The translations under genes were made by a program, and so were the position numbers. 64,000 nt of DNA from contig CAVPOQ010000003.1 of NCBI GenBank assembly GCA_963707145.1, forward strand, positions 473,036 to 537,035, read 5' to 3'. Positions 9,153 through 18,882 of this stretch are shown here, one piece after another. Source of the stretch: RPQJ01 sp963707145 (GTDB lineage Bacteria > Pseudomonadota > Gammaproteobacteria > Steroidobacterales > Steroidobacteraceae). Position 1 is the first letter of the stretch. Each line of letters opens with the position of its first letter. The notes under the pieces were generated by a model. The model saw only the letters and a program-made list of their open reading frames with translations, searched no databases and had not been told where the DNA came from.

Positions 9153-9166
9153 AGGCCTTGCGGCCT
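9153..9166. other. Small hairpin in the divergent ACP / ATP-grasp promoter region
   Basis: AGGCC and GGCCT flank a 4-base loop between the divergent ACP (minus) and ATP-grasp (plus) genes. The surrounding 176 bases (9133-9308) hold no open frame that looks coding and should contain both promoters; I cannot identify convincing -35/-10 boxes. The hairpin may lie in the ACP leader. Confidence 0.25.
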
Positions 9167-9308
9167 CCGGAGGGCGCCACTGTAACCCGCGTCCGGTCGG
9201 AAATTCGTTACAGCCGTCCCGGTTTCCCCCGCACAGGCGGGCTACCCTGCCTGCGCGCCACCGAGAAGCGCCCCGGACAAGAGCACCGCCAGAGAAGCCC
9301 GCCACCGC

Positions 9309-10519
9309 ATGCAGCCGTCCCCGCGTCCCATCGTCGTCCTGAATGCCCACTACACCGGCCTGGGCATCGCTCGCAGCCTGCACGGGCTGCCGGTGACGGT
9401 TTTCGGTCTGACTGCCGAGACTGACACCCCGGCCCGCTCCTCGCGCGACCTGCGGCTGGTCCGCTCGCCGGACACCGAGGCGGATCCGGAGGGCGCGGCG
9501 CGCTTCCTCGAGCGCTTCGCCGCCGACCTGCAGGCCCGCCCGCTGCTGGTGCCGACCCGCGACCACGACGTGCACTTCGTCATGCACCACCGTGCCCGGC
9601 TCGAGGCCGCCTACGACCTTCCGATGGCGCCCAACGCGGTGCTCGAGCGGGTGCTCAACAAGCAGGCCCTGTTCGAGGTGGCCCGCTCGGTGGGGATCCA
9701 CTGCCCGGTCTCGGTCGAGGTCGCCGACGACGCGCAGCTCGAGGCGGCGCTCGCCGCCGTCGCGATGCCGGTGGTGGTCAAGCCGCTGTTCTCGCGGGAC
9801 TGGCGCCGCCCGGAAGTGCGGCGCGTGGTGCGCAAGAACAAGGCCTTCGTGCTTCCAGACCGCGGGCGAAGTGCGCGAGCTCTACGGCGCGCTGCGCGGG
9901 CTCGCCCCGCACCTGCTGGTGCAGGAGTTCGTGGCCGGCGCCGACGACCAGCTCGTGGTGTTCGGCTCGTACGTGGATCGCGCCGGTGTCCCGCGGGCCC
10001 ACTTCACCGCGCGCAAGGTGCTGCAGCATCCGCGCGTCTGCGGCAACGGCGTGGCGATCCGGGCCGAGCGCATGCCGGCGGACCTGACGGAATCGAGCCT
10101 GGCGCTGCTGCGCGCGCTCGGGTACCGGGGTACGTCGGAACTCGAATTCAAGCGCGAGAGCCGGCACCGGCCGGCTGGCCCTGATCGAGATGAACGCGCG
10201 GCACTGGGACCAGCACCGGCTGAGCGACGCCGTCGGCGCGAGCGTGACGCGCGCGATGTACGAGGACTGGATCGGCGCCGGATCCGGCGTTCGCGCCCAG
10301 TCCAGCCGCGACGTCACGATCATCGTCGAGGACGCCTGGCTGCGCGGACTCGCGGACGCCCTGCGCGGACGCGAGGGCTCGACGGGGGACTTCCTGCGGC
10401 TGCTGCGCCCGCCGCTGCGCGGCGCGCTGTGGCACTGGCGCGATCCCCGCCCCTTCTTCAGCATGCTGTCCGACCTGCGCCGCCCGGGGCGGCGACCGAC
10501 GGCGACGCACTCGACCTGA
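9309..10519 (+). CDS. ATP-grasp carboxylate-amine ligase-like protein, frameshifted twice
   Basis: Starts at ATG 9309, ends at TGA 10519. The first part (VVLNAHYTGLGIARSL) is the N-terminal fold typical of ATP-grasp ligases related to D-aspartate ligase and sugar/lipid-modifying carboxylate-amine ligases. VVVKPLFSRDWRR is the ATP-grasp lysine strand, and ALIEMNARHWDQH holds the metal-binding Glu and Asn. The frame breaks near 9850 (FVL to QTAGEVRELYGAL) and near 10160 (ELEFKRE to GRLALIEMN). The joined length is about 403 residues. It is followed 22 bases later by an asparagine-synthase-like gene on the same strand, so both probably act in one ATP-dependent amide- or ester-forming step on the polysaccharide or on a cell-wall precursor. 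Confidence 0.7.
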
Positions 10520-10541
10520 ATCCAGGCGACGACGCCAACCC

Positions 10542-12307
10542 ATGACGACCCTGAACGTCTGCCTCCGCAGCGACCGGCTGACCGACGGCCTCGCGGCCGC
10601 CGTCGAATCGATGGCCGCGCCTGGGACCTGGCAGAGCGAGGATGGCCGCTGCCTCGTGGCGGTCGCGGTGTCGCCCTCGGGCGTCGAGCGCGGCGACGCC
10701 CCGGAGGTCGCGCGCCGCATCGGCGAGGCCTATCGCTCGGCGCCGGATCGCTGGCCCTCGCTGCCCGACCGGCCGGTCGCGGCGGTGATCGTCGACACGC
10801 AGCGCGGCCGCGCGCTGGCGGGCGTGGATGCGGCCGGCCTGCACCAGCTGTACTGGGAGCACGAGGGCGGGCGGCTGCGCGTCGCGAGCCGCCTGCGCTC
10901 GCTGGTCGACGGGCGCGGCGCCCGACCCGCGCTCGATCCGCAGGCCCTGTACGACTACGTCTACTTCCACTGCATCCCGAGCCCGCGGACCGTCTACGCC
11001 GGGATCCACAAGCTGCCAGCGGGGCACCGCCTGTCGGTGGATCGCGGCGACGTGCAGCTGCGCCGCTGGTTCGAAGTGTCGTTCGACGAGCACGCCGACC
11101 GCGCGTGGACGAGCTCGCCGACGAACTGCTCGCCGAACTCGACGCGAGCGTCGGGCGGGCGATGCGGCCGGGCGCGAGCGAGGGTGCGTTCCTGAGCGGC
11201 GGACTCGACAGCTCGACGGTGTCGGGCATGTTCGCGAAGCACCTGCGGCCGAAGTCCGCGCCCACGTTCTCGATCGGCTTCGAGGCGCAGGGCTACGACG
11301 AGACCGAGTACGCGCGCATCGCCGCGCGGCACTTCGGCACCGAGGCGCACGAGTACTACGTGACGCCGGAGGACATCTACACGGCGGTGCGCGACATCGC
11401 CGCGGCCTTCGACGAGCCTTTCGGAAACTCCTCGGCGATCCCGGTGTATTTCTGCGCCCGCCTCGCCCGCGAGCACGGCGTCGAGCGCATGCTCGCCGGC
11501 GACGGCGGCGACGAACTGTTCGCAGGCAACTCGCGCTACGCCAAGCAGCTGGTGTTCGAGCGCTATGGCCGCGTGCCGGCCGCGCTGCGCGCCGGCCTGC
11601 TCGAGCCGCTGCTGCTCGGCACGCCGCTCGGGCGCCTGCCGCTCGCTGGCAAGGCCGCGAGCTACATCCGCCAGGCGCAGGTGCCCCTGCCCGACCGCCT
11701 GCAGAGCTACAACTTCCTGCACCGTCACGCGGCCGACGAGGTGTTCGCCCCGGGGCTCCTCGGCCGCATCGACACCGACGCGCCGCTGCGCGCGCTGCGC
11801 GCCGAGTACGGCGAGCACGCCGCCGCGCCCGCCGTCGATCGCATGCTGTTCCTCGACTGGAAGTTCACGCTGCACGACAACGACCTCGTCAAGGTCAACG
11901 GCATGTGCGGCCTCGCCGGCATCGACGTCGGCTACCCGATGCTCGACGAATCGCTGGTGCGGATGAGCTGCCGGATCCCGGCGACGCTCAAGCTCCGGGA
12001 CGGCGAGCTGCGCTGGTTCTACAAGCACGCGACGCGCGACTTCCTGCCCGGGGAGATCATCCGCAAGAAGAAGCACGGCTTCGGGCTGCCGTTCGGCGTC
12101 TGGCTGACCGGGCACGCCGGACTGCGCGAGCTCGCCACCGCGAGCCTCGGCCGCCTGCGCGAGCGCGGGCTGTTCAACGGCGCGTTCCTCGACGCGCTGC
12201 TCGACATGCAGCGCGACGTGCACGCCGCGTACTACGGCGAACTGGTCTGGGTGCTGATGGTGCTGGAGCTGTGGCTCGAGGCTCACGCACCCGCGACGGC
12301 GGGCTGA
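10542..12307 (+). CDS. Asparagine-synthase-like protein lacking the glutaminase cysteine, frameshifted
   Basis: The start is ATG 10542 and the stop TGA 12307. The frame breaks near 11103 (ADRAW to VDELADELL); joined length is about 588 residues. The C-terminal synthetase domain is complete: FLSGGLDSSTV is the PP-loop that adenylates a carboxylate, and GDGGDELFAG is the second conserved block. The N-terminus has no Met-Cys-Gly, so it cannot work as a class II glutaminase; the N-terminal domain is degenerate. Compare the exosortase A amidotransferase at 16978-18873, which keeps Cys2. The amine may come from another substrate rather than glutamine. The gene pairs with the ATP-grasp gene upstream. 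Confidence 0.78.
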
Positions 12308-12314
12308 GCGAACG

Positions 12315-12330
12315 GCGCCGCAGGCGCTTT
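12315..12330. terminator. Possible shared terminator hairpin between convergent genes
   Basis: GCGCC (12315-12319) and GGCGC (12323-12327) pair around a 3-base loop and are followed by TTT on the plus strand, within the 22-base gap between the convergent asparagine-synthase-like and deacetylase genes. The stem is short. Confidence 0.35.
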
Positions 12331-13290
12331 CAGGGGCCCGGCGCGTTGCGGTACTCGAGCAGCATCCGCGCCAGGAAGCGCTCCGGCGTGCGGTCCCAGG
12401 GCGTGAACCTCGGCAGCTGCCAGGCATCGCTGCGGCTCGAGCAGACGCCGCGCTTGGTCGAGACCGCGGCCGCGAAGCCGATGTCCCGCACCGCGGCCAC
12501 GTGCTCGTCGCCGTAGTCCTCGCCCGGCCGGCCGTTCGGATACGCGAACAGGTCCACCGCGCGACCCGTGATCCGCTCGAGCTGCTCGCGGCCCTGGCGG
12601 ATCTCGTCCGCCGCCTCCTCCGGCGGCAGCACGCGCAGGATCGGATGCGTGACCGTGTGGCCACCGATCTCGAAGCCCAGCCCGGCCAGTTCGCGCACCT
12701 GCGCGGGCGTCATCATCAGGTCGTCCGGCAGCGGCGAGCCGGCCCGGGCCGCCAGCGCGTCGGCGAGACGCTGGCGCTGCGGCTGCGGCCGGTGCTTGAT
12801 GGCCGCGATCGAATCCCGGCACAGCGTGCGCCGCGAGTCGACGTCGCCGACGCGCCGCGGGCCGAGGCCCAGGTCGCCGAGGTCGTGCTCGCCGGGCGGC
12901 AGGCGGCGCACCGACTCGATCACCGTGTCGTTCCACATGCGTCCGCCGCCGAGGTAGCCCGTGGCGACGAAGAACGTGGCCGGCACGCCTGCGGACCTCA
13001 GGATCGGAGCGGCCACCTCGAGATTGTCGGCGTAGCCGTCGTCGAAGGTGACCGCGACCGCACGCCGCGGCAGCGTGCCCGATGGCGAGCAGCGCGATGC
13101 CCTCGCGCAGCGGCAGCGGCGTCATGTACCGGGCGAGCAGGTCCATCTGCCAGCGGAACACGCCGGCCGTGACCTCGCGGGGAAACAGTTCGTCCGGAGC
13201 CGCGTGCACCCGGTGGAAGATCAGTACCAGCAGGCGCCGCTCGGACGGCTCGAAGGCACGCAGCAGCGCCGAGGCGAACGCCGCCCGCAC
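12330..13290 (-). CDS. Polysaccharide deacetylase family protein, frameshifted
   Basis: Begins at GTG 13290, sharing one base with the TAG of the O-ligase-like gene, and ends at 12330. The NodB-type motif VTFDDGYADN lies just downstream of a frame break near 13078 (LLAIG to LPRRAVAV), and the second metal-site motif GGHTVTHP and FAYPNGRPG follow. These features are those of carbohydrate esterase family 4, which removes N- or O-acetyl groups from polysaccharides with a divalent metal. Joined length is about 320 residues. It is the last gene of the core minus-strand locus. It differs from the exosortase-A-type deacetylase at 23902-24786. Confidence 0.75.
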
Positions 13291-14627
13291 TAGCGGCCGC
13301 CCGTCACCGGCTGGCGCAGCGGCGTCGGGGGCGGCGGGGGCGGCGGTGCGATGGCCTCCCGCCAGCCGCCGTCGGGCTCGGCCACGCTGGCCGCGAGGCG
13401 CTTCTGCACCACTGCACCCGTCGCGACCACGATCGCCATGATGGTGTACGGCAGGTCGAAGTATGCGAGCCCGAGGAAGGCGCCGCCGACGAGGTAGCCC
13501 ACCAGCGAGACCTGGCACATGCGTGCGAGGATCGCCGCCCAGGCGAGGTCCTCCCGACCCCTGGCCAGCCGCTCGACCCGGATGGCGCGCACGAACGTCG
13601 CCAGCCCGAGCCCGAGGAACAGCAGCAGGCCGATGTAGCCCTGCTCGCCCAGCACCTCGAAGATGATGCTGTGCGCGTCGTGGAACTTCTCGGGATCCGG
13701 CGCATAGCGCTGGAACAGCTCGGGGGTGAACGCCCCGAAGCCGCCACCGGCGATCGGGTGGTCGTTGGCGAGGTTGAACGCGAAGGTCCAGGCGTTGATC
13801 CGACCCATCGCCGACTGGTCCTGCTCGTAGTTCTGGATCGTGGCCATGCGGTCGAACCACTGCGCAGGCATCAGCGAGAGCCCGATGCCGAGGGCCACGA
13901 TTGCGGCGACGGCGGTCACGACCTTGCCGCGCGAGCGCAGCCAGAGGAAGAACACCATGGCGCCGAGCGCGAGGAACGCGCCCCGCGAGTAGCTGCCGAG
14001 GATCGAGATCAGGCACAGGCCGAATGCCGCGATGCAGCCGAGGCGCACCCAGCGATGGGTGGCGATGCTGCGCAGGTACCAGATCAGCGGCGCGGTCACG
14101 ACCATCGCGAAGCCGATCTCGGTGTTGCCGGAGATGAAGCTCTTCGCCGGGCCCCAGACCATGTACTGGCCGCCGCCGAGGATGGTGAAGATGCCGCCCT
14201 TCACGCCGTAGAAGCCGATCGAGGCTGCGATCACGATCACCGCGAGGTCGATGCGGCGGCGGTTCACCAGCATGAACAGCATGAACAGGATCATGACCTG
14301 GACCTTGAGGAACCGTTCCCACTCCGGCCAGGCGTAGTCCGGGTTGAGCGCAAAGACCGTCGTGAACGAGCACCACAGCGTGAACAGGATCCACAGCGTG
14401 GTCGTGCCCGTCATCGGGATGCGGCGCGACTCGCGCGAGGCGAGCCAGCCCAGGATCGTGGCGGCCCCGACCCACTGCACCCACGCGAAGTTGTAGGCCC
14501 AGCCGAACGTGAGCCGGTGCGGGTTCATGAATCCGAACCACATCCAGAACAGCAGCCCGACGAACGGCAGCCGCAGCATCCACGGCGTGGAACCGAAAAC
14601 GAACAGCGCGAGCAGCAGGCCTCTCAT
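13290..14627 (-). CDS. Putative O-glycosylation ligase, exosortase A system-associated
   Basis: 445 residues from ATG 14627, which overlaps the preceding glycosyltransferase stop (ATGA). The sequence is a polytopic membrane protein with about ten hydrophobic segments starting MRGLLLALFVFG. The large periplasmic loop carries GRINAWTFAFNLANDHPI and the HSIIFEVLGEQGYIGLL segment typical of O-antigen ligase/polymerase (Wzy/WaaL superfamily) proteins of exosortase A loci. The C-terminus has a proline-rich tail (nine P). It probably polymerises the glycan or transfers it to protein or lipid at the periplasmic face. Which of these it does cannot be read from sequence. Confidence 0.85.
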   Translation of the reverse strand: MRGLLLALFVFGSTPWMLRLPFVGLLFWMWFGFMNPHRLTFGWAYNFAWVQWVGAATILGWLASRESRRIPMTGTTTLWILFTLWCSFTTVFALNPDYAWPEWERFLKVQVMILFMLFMLVNRRRIDLAVIVIAASIGFYGVKGGIFTILGGGQYMVWGPAKSFISGNTEIGFAMVVTAPLIWYLRSIATHRWVRLGCIAAFGLCLISILGSYSRGAFLALGAMVFFLWLRSRGKVVTAVAAIVALGIGLSLMPAQWFDRMATIQNYEQDQSAMGRINAWTFAFNLANDHPIAGGGFGAFTPELFQRYAPDPEKFHDAHSIIFEVLGEQGYIGLLLFLGLGLATFVRAIRVERLARGREDLAWAAILARMCQVSLVGYLVGGAFLGLAYFDLPYTIMAIVVATGAVVQKRLAASVAEPDGGWREAIAPPPPPPPTPLRQPVTGGR

Positions 14628-15789
14628 CGTCCCGACCCTCCACGGCGAGCCGCGTCCGCAAGTTCCGCGACCCGCTCGGCATTGCGTCGCCAGGTGAGCC
14701 CGCGGCGGCCGATGGTCGCGCGCGCCTCGTCGGCAATCCGGCGACGCAGGTCGCCGTCGGAACAGAGCCGAGCCAGCCCGCGCCCGAAGGCCGATCTCGT
14801 CGTGCGGATCGAAGAGCACCGCGTTCACCCCATCCTCGAGCACCTCGCGGATGTTGGGCGTGTCGGGCGCCAGCACGGGGAGCCCGACGGCGAGGTACTC
14901 GAACAGCTTCAGCGGCGAAGCATACTCGACCACCGCCGGCTGCAGCGCGACGTCGAAGGCCGCGAGTACCTCGGGCACCTGCGCACGCTGCACGACGCCG
15001 GTCACCGTGACCCGCGAGCGACAACCCGAGGTCGGCGGCACGCCGCTCGACGGTCGCCCGCGCGGGACCGTCGCCGACGAACAGCGCGTGGAGGTCCGGT
15101 CTGCCGGAGTGCGCCATGAAATCGAGCACGCGCTCGAGACCGTGCCAGTCGCGCATGAACCCGACGAAGCCCAGCACGAAGCGCTCCTCGAGCCCGAGCC
15201 GCCGCTTCGCCTCGGCAGCCCCGGGCAGGCGGCCGAACTCGGCCTCGTTGATGCCGTTGGGGATCACGTGGATCCGCGACTCGGGCACGCCCGCGGCCCG
15301 CACGTGGTCGGCGAGCACGTCGGTCACGGGCAGCACGGCGTCCGCGTTGCGCCAGACGAACTGCTCGGACCATCGCGCCAGCCGCTTGAGGCTCAGCCCG
15401 CCGAAGCGGCTGCGCTCCTCGTAGAGCGGCGCATTGACCTCGAGGAAGATCGGCACGCCGGCGGCGCGCGCCGCGCGCACGCCCGAGGGAAAGAACAGGT
15501 TGTAGCGCTCGTAGACGAGATCGGGGCGAAACTCGGCGATCGCACGGCGCACCTTCAGGTAGTCGTGCGCTGCATAGCCGAACTCGAGCAGCTCGTAGGC
15601 CGAGCCCGGCAGCCGCGACTTCAGCGTCGCCACCCAGCCCGCGTCGGCGCCGAACGCTTCGTTCTCGACGTGCTCGGGCCCGACGACCCGCAGCTGGTGG
15701 CCGAACGAGCGGAACGCGCCGATCAGCTCCTCGACGTGCACGAACTGCCCGTCCTTCGAGCGGATGCGGTGGTGATAGAGGATCTTCAT
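14624..15789 (-). CDS. Glycosyltransferase family 4, frameshifted twice
   Basis: ATG 15789 overlaps the stop of the previous glycosyltransferase gene; TGA at 14624. The N-terminal MKILYHHRIRSKDGQFVHVE and the central VIPNGINEAEF are typical of GT-B family 4. The C-terminal donor site SPLKLFEYLAVGLPVLAPD is readable only after a frame break near 15015, and the last helix (IADEARATIGRRGLTWRRNA) after another near 14790. Joined length is about 388 residues. It should extend the exosortase-A-linked glycan at the inner face of the membrane. Confidence 0.75.
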
Positions 15790-16970
15790 GCCGCGCGCCC
15801 TGCCAGCCGCTCGAAGATCTCGAGCTGGCCCTCGGTGGTGGCGTCCCAGTCGAAGCGCTCGGCGTAGGCGCGCGTCGCGGAACGCTCCGGATAGTTCGCC
15901 ATCAGTCGTTCGAGCGCCGCGATGAGCCCGTCCGGTGTGCGCTCCGGCATGAGCGCGCCAGCCACAGGCGTGGCCACCACCTCCGGCGTGCCCCAGACGG
16001 AGGACGCGACGACCGGCGTCCCGCAGGCCATGGACTCGAGCAGCACGTTGGCCCAGCCCTCGCGGCTCGAGGCCAGCACCAGCGCGTCCGCGGCGCTGTA
16101 GTAGAGGGGCAGTTCCGCCTGCGGCACCCCGCCGGCGAACCGCACCCGCTCCCCGACCCCGAGCGACTGCGCGAGCGCGCGCAACTCCCCCTCGAGCTCA
16201 CCCGAGCCCGCGATCACCAGCTTCCAGTCCGGGAGCCGCGGCAGCGCACGGATCGCGATGTCGTGCCCCTTGCGTTCCACGAGCCAGCCAACGCTCAGCA
16301 GCCAGCGTCCCGCGGGCAAGTCGAGCCGGCGGCGCGCCTCGGCACGGTCCATGGGCTGGAAGCGTTTGAGGTCCACGCCGTTTCGCAGGACCCGCAGCTT
16401 CGACGGAGCCACGAGCCCGAGATCGCGCATCTCGGCGCCGAGCGCCTCACAGACGGCGATGCTCGTCGAGGCTCGCTCCGCGGCCCAGCGGATCTGCGCG
16501 CGCGGCAACCGGTAGTCCGGGATCAGGTTGATGTCGGTGCCACGCGCGGTGATGGTGAGCGGCCGCCCGAGCCACTTCGACAGCAGCGCCGCGGCGACGC
16601 CGTCGGGGTAGTAGTAGTGGGCGTCGATCAGGTCGAAATCGTAGCCTTCCGCGCGGATGCGCCGCAGCGTCGGCAGCGCGCCGAGCGCCATCGCGAGCGG
16701 TGCGGAGCTCATGCCGACCTTGGGCAGCCGCAGGAAGCGCGGGTGTTCGACCCGCAGGCCATTGCGGGTCTCCCGCCGCGGCACGCTCGCGAACTGCGCG
16801 TACTCGCCGAAGCGCGGCGAGGTCGAGGGGAACCACGGCACGGGTGCGACGACGCGCGCCTCGGCGCGTCCCGTCGCGAGCACCTTGAGCAGCCGCTGCT
16901 CCACGAACAGCCCGTGCAGCGGCTGGGCTGCGTTCGGGAAGAGCGTCGAGAACAGCAGGATCCGCACCAC
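15786..16970 (-). CDS. Glycosyltransferase family 4
   Basis: 394 intact residues. Two adjacent GTG codons (16970 and 16967) can start it. N-terminal ILLFSTLFPNAAQPLHGLFV binds the acceptor side; LRNGVDLKRFQP and VLASSREGWANVLLESMACG (with the EGxxxxxLE donor signature) give the nucleotide-sugar site of GT4 enzymes. It lies 7 bases after the amidotransferase gene and overlaps the next glycosyltransferase by 4 bases, so it is an integral part of the core operon. Confidence 0.88.
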   Translation of the reverse strand: MVRILLFSTLFPNAAQPLHGLFVEQRLLKVLATGRAEARVVAPVPWFPSTSPRFGEYAQFASVPRRETRNGLRVEHPRFLRLPKVGMSSAPLAMALGALPTLRRIRAEGYDFDLIDAHYYYPDGVAAALLSKWLGRPLTITARGTDINLIPDYRLPRAQIRWAAERASTSIAVCEALGAEMRDLGLVAPSKLRVLRNGVDLKRFQPMDRAEARRRLDLPAGRWLLSVGWLVERKGHDIAIRALPRLPDWKLVIAGSGELEGELRALAQSLGVGERVRFAGGVPQAELPLYYSAADALVLASSREGWANVLLESMACGTPVVASSVWGTPEVVATPVAGALMPERTPDGLIAALERLMANYPERSATRAYAERFDWDATTEGQLEIFERLAGRAA

Positions 16971-16977
16971 GGGCGTC

Positions 16978-18873
16978 TCAGGCGGCCTGCAGCCGGCTGC
17001 GCGATGCGTCGAGCATCAGCAGCGCCCAGATCACGGCGCTGTGGTCGCGGGCGCCACTCTCGTGCTGCCCGACGAGTTCGCGGATCCGCCCGGGCTCGAA
17101 GATGCCGCCCTGGTCGGCGCGGTCGCCGAGCAGGCGGTCGCGCACGCGCTCGCGCAGCGGGCCGCGCAGCCAGGCCGCCAGCGGCACGGCGAAGCCCATC
17201 TTCTGGCGGTAGAGGATGTCGTTGGGCAGCAGCGGCTCGAGGCTCTTCTTGAAGATGTACTTGCCCTCGGCGCCGTGGAGCTTGAGCCCGGGCGGCAGGC
17301 CGGAGATCCAGTCGACGTAGGTGTAGTCGAGCAGCGGCGCACGGACTTCCAGCGAGTGCGCCATCGAGGCACGGTCGACCTTCACCAGGATGTCGCCCGG
17401 CAGGTAGGTCTGGAAGTCGAGGTACTGCACCAGCGACAGCGGGTCGCGGGTCGGCGAGTTGCGCGCGTGCGTGCGCATGACCTCGACCGCGCGGTAGCCG
17501 TCGAGACCGGCGAGGAACTCGCGCGAGTAGAGCGGCAACCGCACACGATCCGGTGTCACCGAGACGCCGTGGAAATAGCCGTCCACGGCATCGCGGGCGA
17601 TCGCCTCGAGCGTCGCCTTGGCGCGGAAGATCTTCGGCGCGCGGTCGAGCTTCGGGTACCAGCGGCCGAGCGTGCCGAACAGCGGCCCGCGGATCGAGTC
17701 GGGCAGCCACTGGCGCACGCGCTGCTCGGTCATGAACCACTTGTAGCGCCGGTAGCCCGCGAAGGCCTCGTCGCCGCCGTCGCCCGACAGCGCCACCGTC
17801 ACGCGCGTGCGGGCGAGCTGGCAGACGCGGTAGGTGGGAATCGCCGAGCTGTCGGCGAAGGGCTCGTCGTAGACCTGCGCCAGCGTGTCGAGCAGGCCGA
17901 AGTCGTCGGTGTCGACGCGGCGCACGAAGTGGTCCGTGCCGAACTGCGTGGCCACGCGCTGCGCGTACTCGGACTCGTCGTACTCCTTGACGCCGAAGGA
18001 GATCGAGCAGGTCTTGACCGGTTCGGTCGAGAGCCCGGCCATCATCGCGACCACGGCGCTCGAGTCCACGCCGCCGGAGAGGAACGCGCCGAGCGGCACC
18101 TCCGACATCAGCCGGACACGCGTCGCCTCGCGCAGGCGCTCGGCCACCTCGGCGGCGACCTCGGCCTCCGGGCGCGCCGCGACGGGCTGGAAGGAAACGT
18201 CCCAGTAGCGGCGCGGCGCGGCCTCCGCCCGCCCCCGCTCCCACAGCAGTGCATGGGCCGGCGCGAGCTTGCTCACGCCCTCGAGGATGCAGTGCGGATC
18301 GGGCACGTAGCCGAAGGCGAGGTACTGCTCGACGGCGCGCCGGTCGAGGCGTCGTGCGAGGCTGCGCTCCTCGATCAGCGACTTGAGCTCCGAGGCGAAC
18401 AGCAGGCGTCCGTCCGCGGTGAGCGTGTAGTACAGCGGCTTCTTGCCGAGGCGGTCGCGGGCGAGGAACAGCGTCTCGCGGTTGCGGTCCCACAGCGCGA
18501 ACGCGAACATGCCGTTGAAGCGCTGCAGGCAGTCCGCGCCCCACTCCTCCCACGCATGCACGATCACCTCGGTGTCGGAGTGCGTGCGGAACACGTGGCC
18601 CCTGGCCGTCAGCTCCGGAACGAGGTCGCGATAGTTGTAGATCTCGCCGTTGAACACCACCAGCACCGAGCCGTCCTCGTTGGCGAGCGGCTGCTGCCCC
18701 GAGGACAGGTCGATGATCGACAGCCGGCGATGCCCGAAGGCGAGGCCCGGCTCGAAGTGCTCTCCGCCCTCGTCGGGGCCGCGGTGGAACTGCACCTGGT
18801 TCATGCGGCGCAGCAGGTCGCGGTCGGGCTCGCGCCGGTCCCGGGTGTCGAAGATTCCCACGATGCCGCACAT
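16978..18873 (-). CDS. Exosortase A system-associated amidotransferase 1 (asparagine synthase-like)
   Basis: 631 residues from ATG 18873. MCGIVGIFD at the N-terminus gives the class II glutaminase with catalytic Cys2; RGPDEGG and FNGEIYNY complete its site. The synthetase half has the PP-loop FLSGGVDSSAVV (around residue 265) and SGDGGDEAFAG. It hydrolyses glutamine and uses the ammonia to amidate an adenylated carboxylate. In exosortase A loci the acceptor is unknown but is thought to be a polysaccharide component, for example a uronic acid. It lies between the second sugar transferase and a family 4 glycosyltransferase in the core operon. Confidence 0.92.
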   Translation of the reverse strand: MCGIVGIFDTRDRREPDRDLLRRMNQVQFHRGPDEGGEHFEPGLAFGHRRLSIIDLSSGQQPLANEDGSVLVVFNGEIYNYRDLVPELTARGHVFRTHSDTEVIVHAWEEWGADCLQRFNGMFAFALWDRNRETLFLARDRLGKKPLYYTLTADGRLLFASELKSLIEERSLARRLDRRAVEQYLAFGYVPDPHCILEGVSKLAPAHALLWERGRAEAAPRRYWDVSFQPVAARPEAEVAAEVAERLREATRVRLMSEVPLGAFLSGGVDSSAVVAMMAGLSTEPVKTCSISFGVKEYDESEYAQRVATQFGTDHFVRRVDTDDFGLLDTLAQVYDEPFADSSAIPTYRVCQLARTRVTVALSGDGGDEAFAGYRRYKWFMTEQRVRQWLPDSIRGPLFGTLGRWYPKLDRAPKIFRAKATLEAIARDAVDGYFHGVSVTPDRVRLPLYSREFLAGLDGYRAVEVMRTHARNSPTRDPLSLVQYLDFQTYLPGDILVKVDRASMAHSLEVRAPLLDYTYVDWISGLPPGLKLHGAEGKYIFKKSLEPLLPNDILYRQKMGFAVPLAAWLRGPLRERVRDRLLGDRADQGGIFEPGRIRELVGQHESGARDHSAVIWALLMLDASRSRLQAA

Positions 18874-18882
18874 GTCGAGTTC

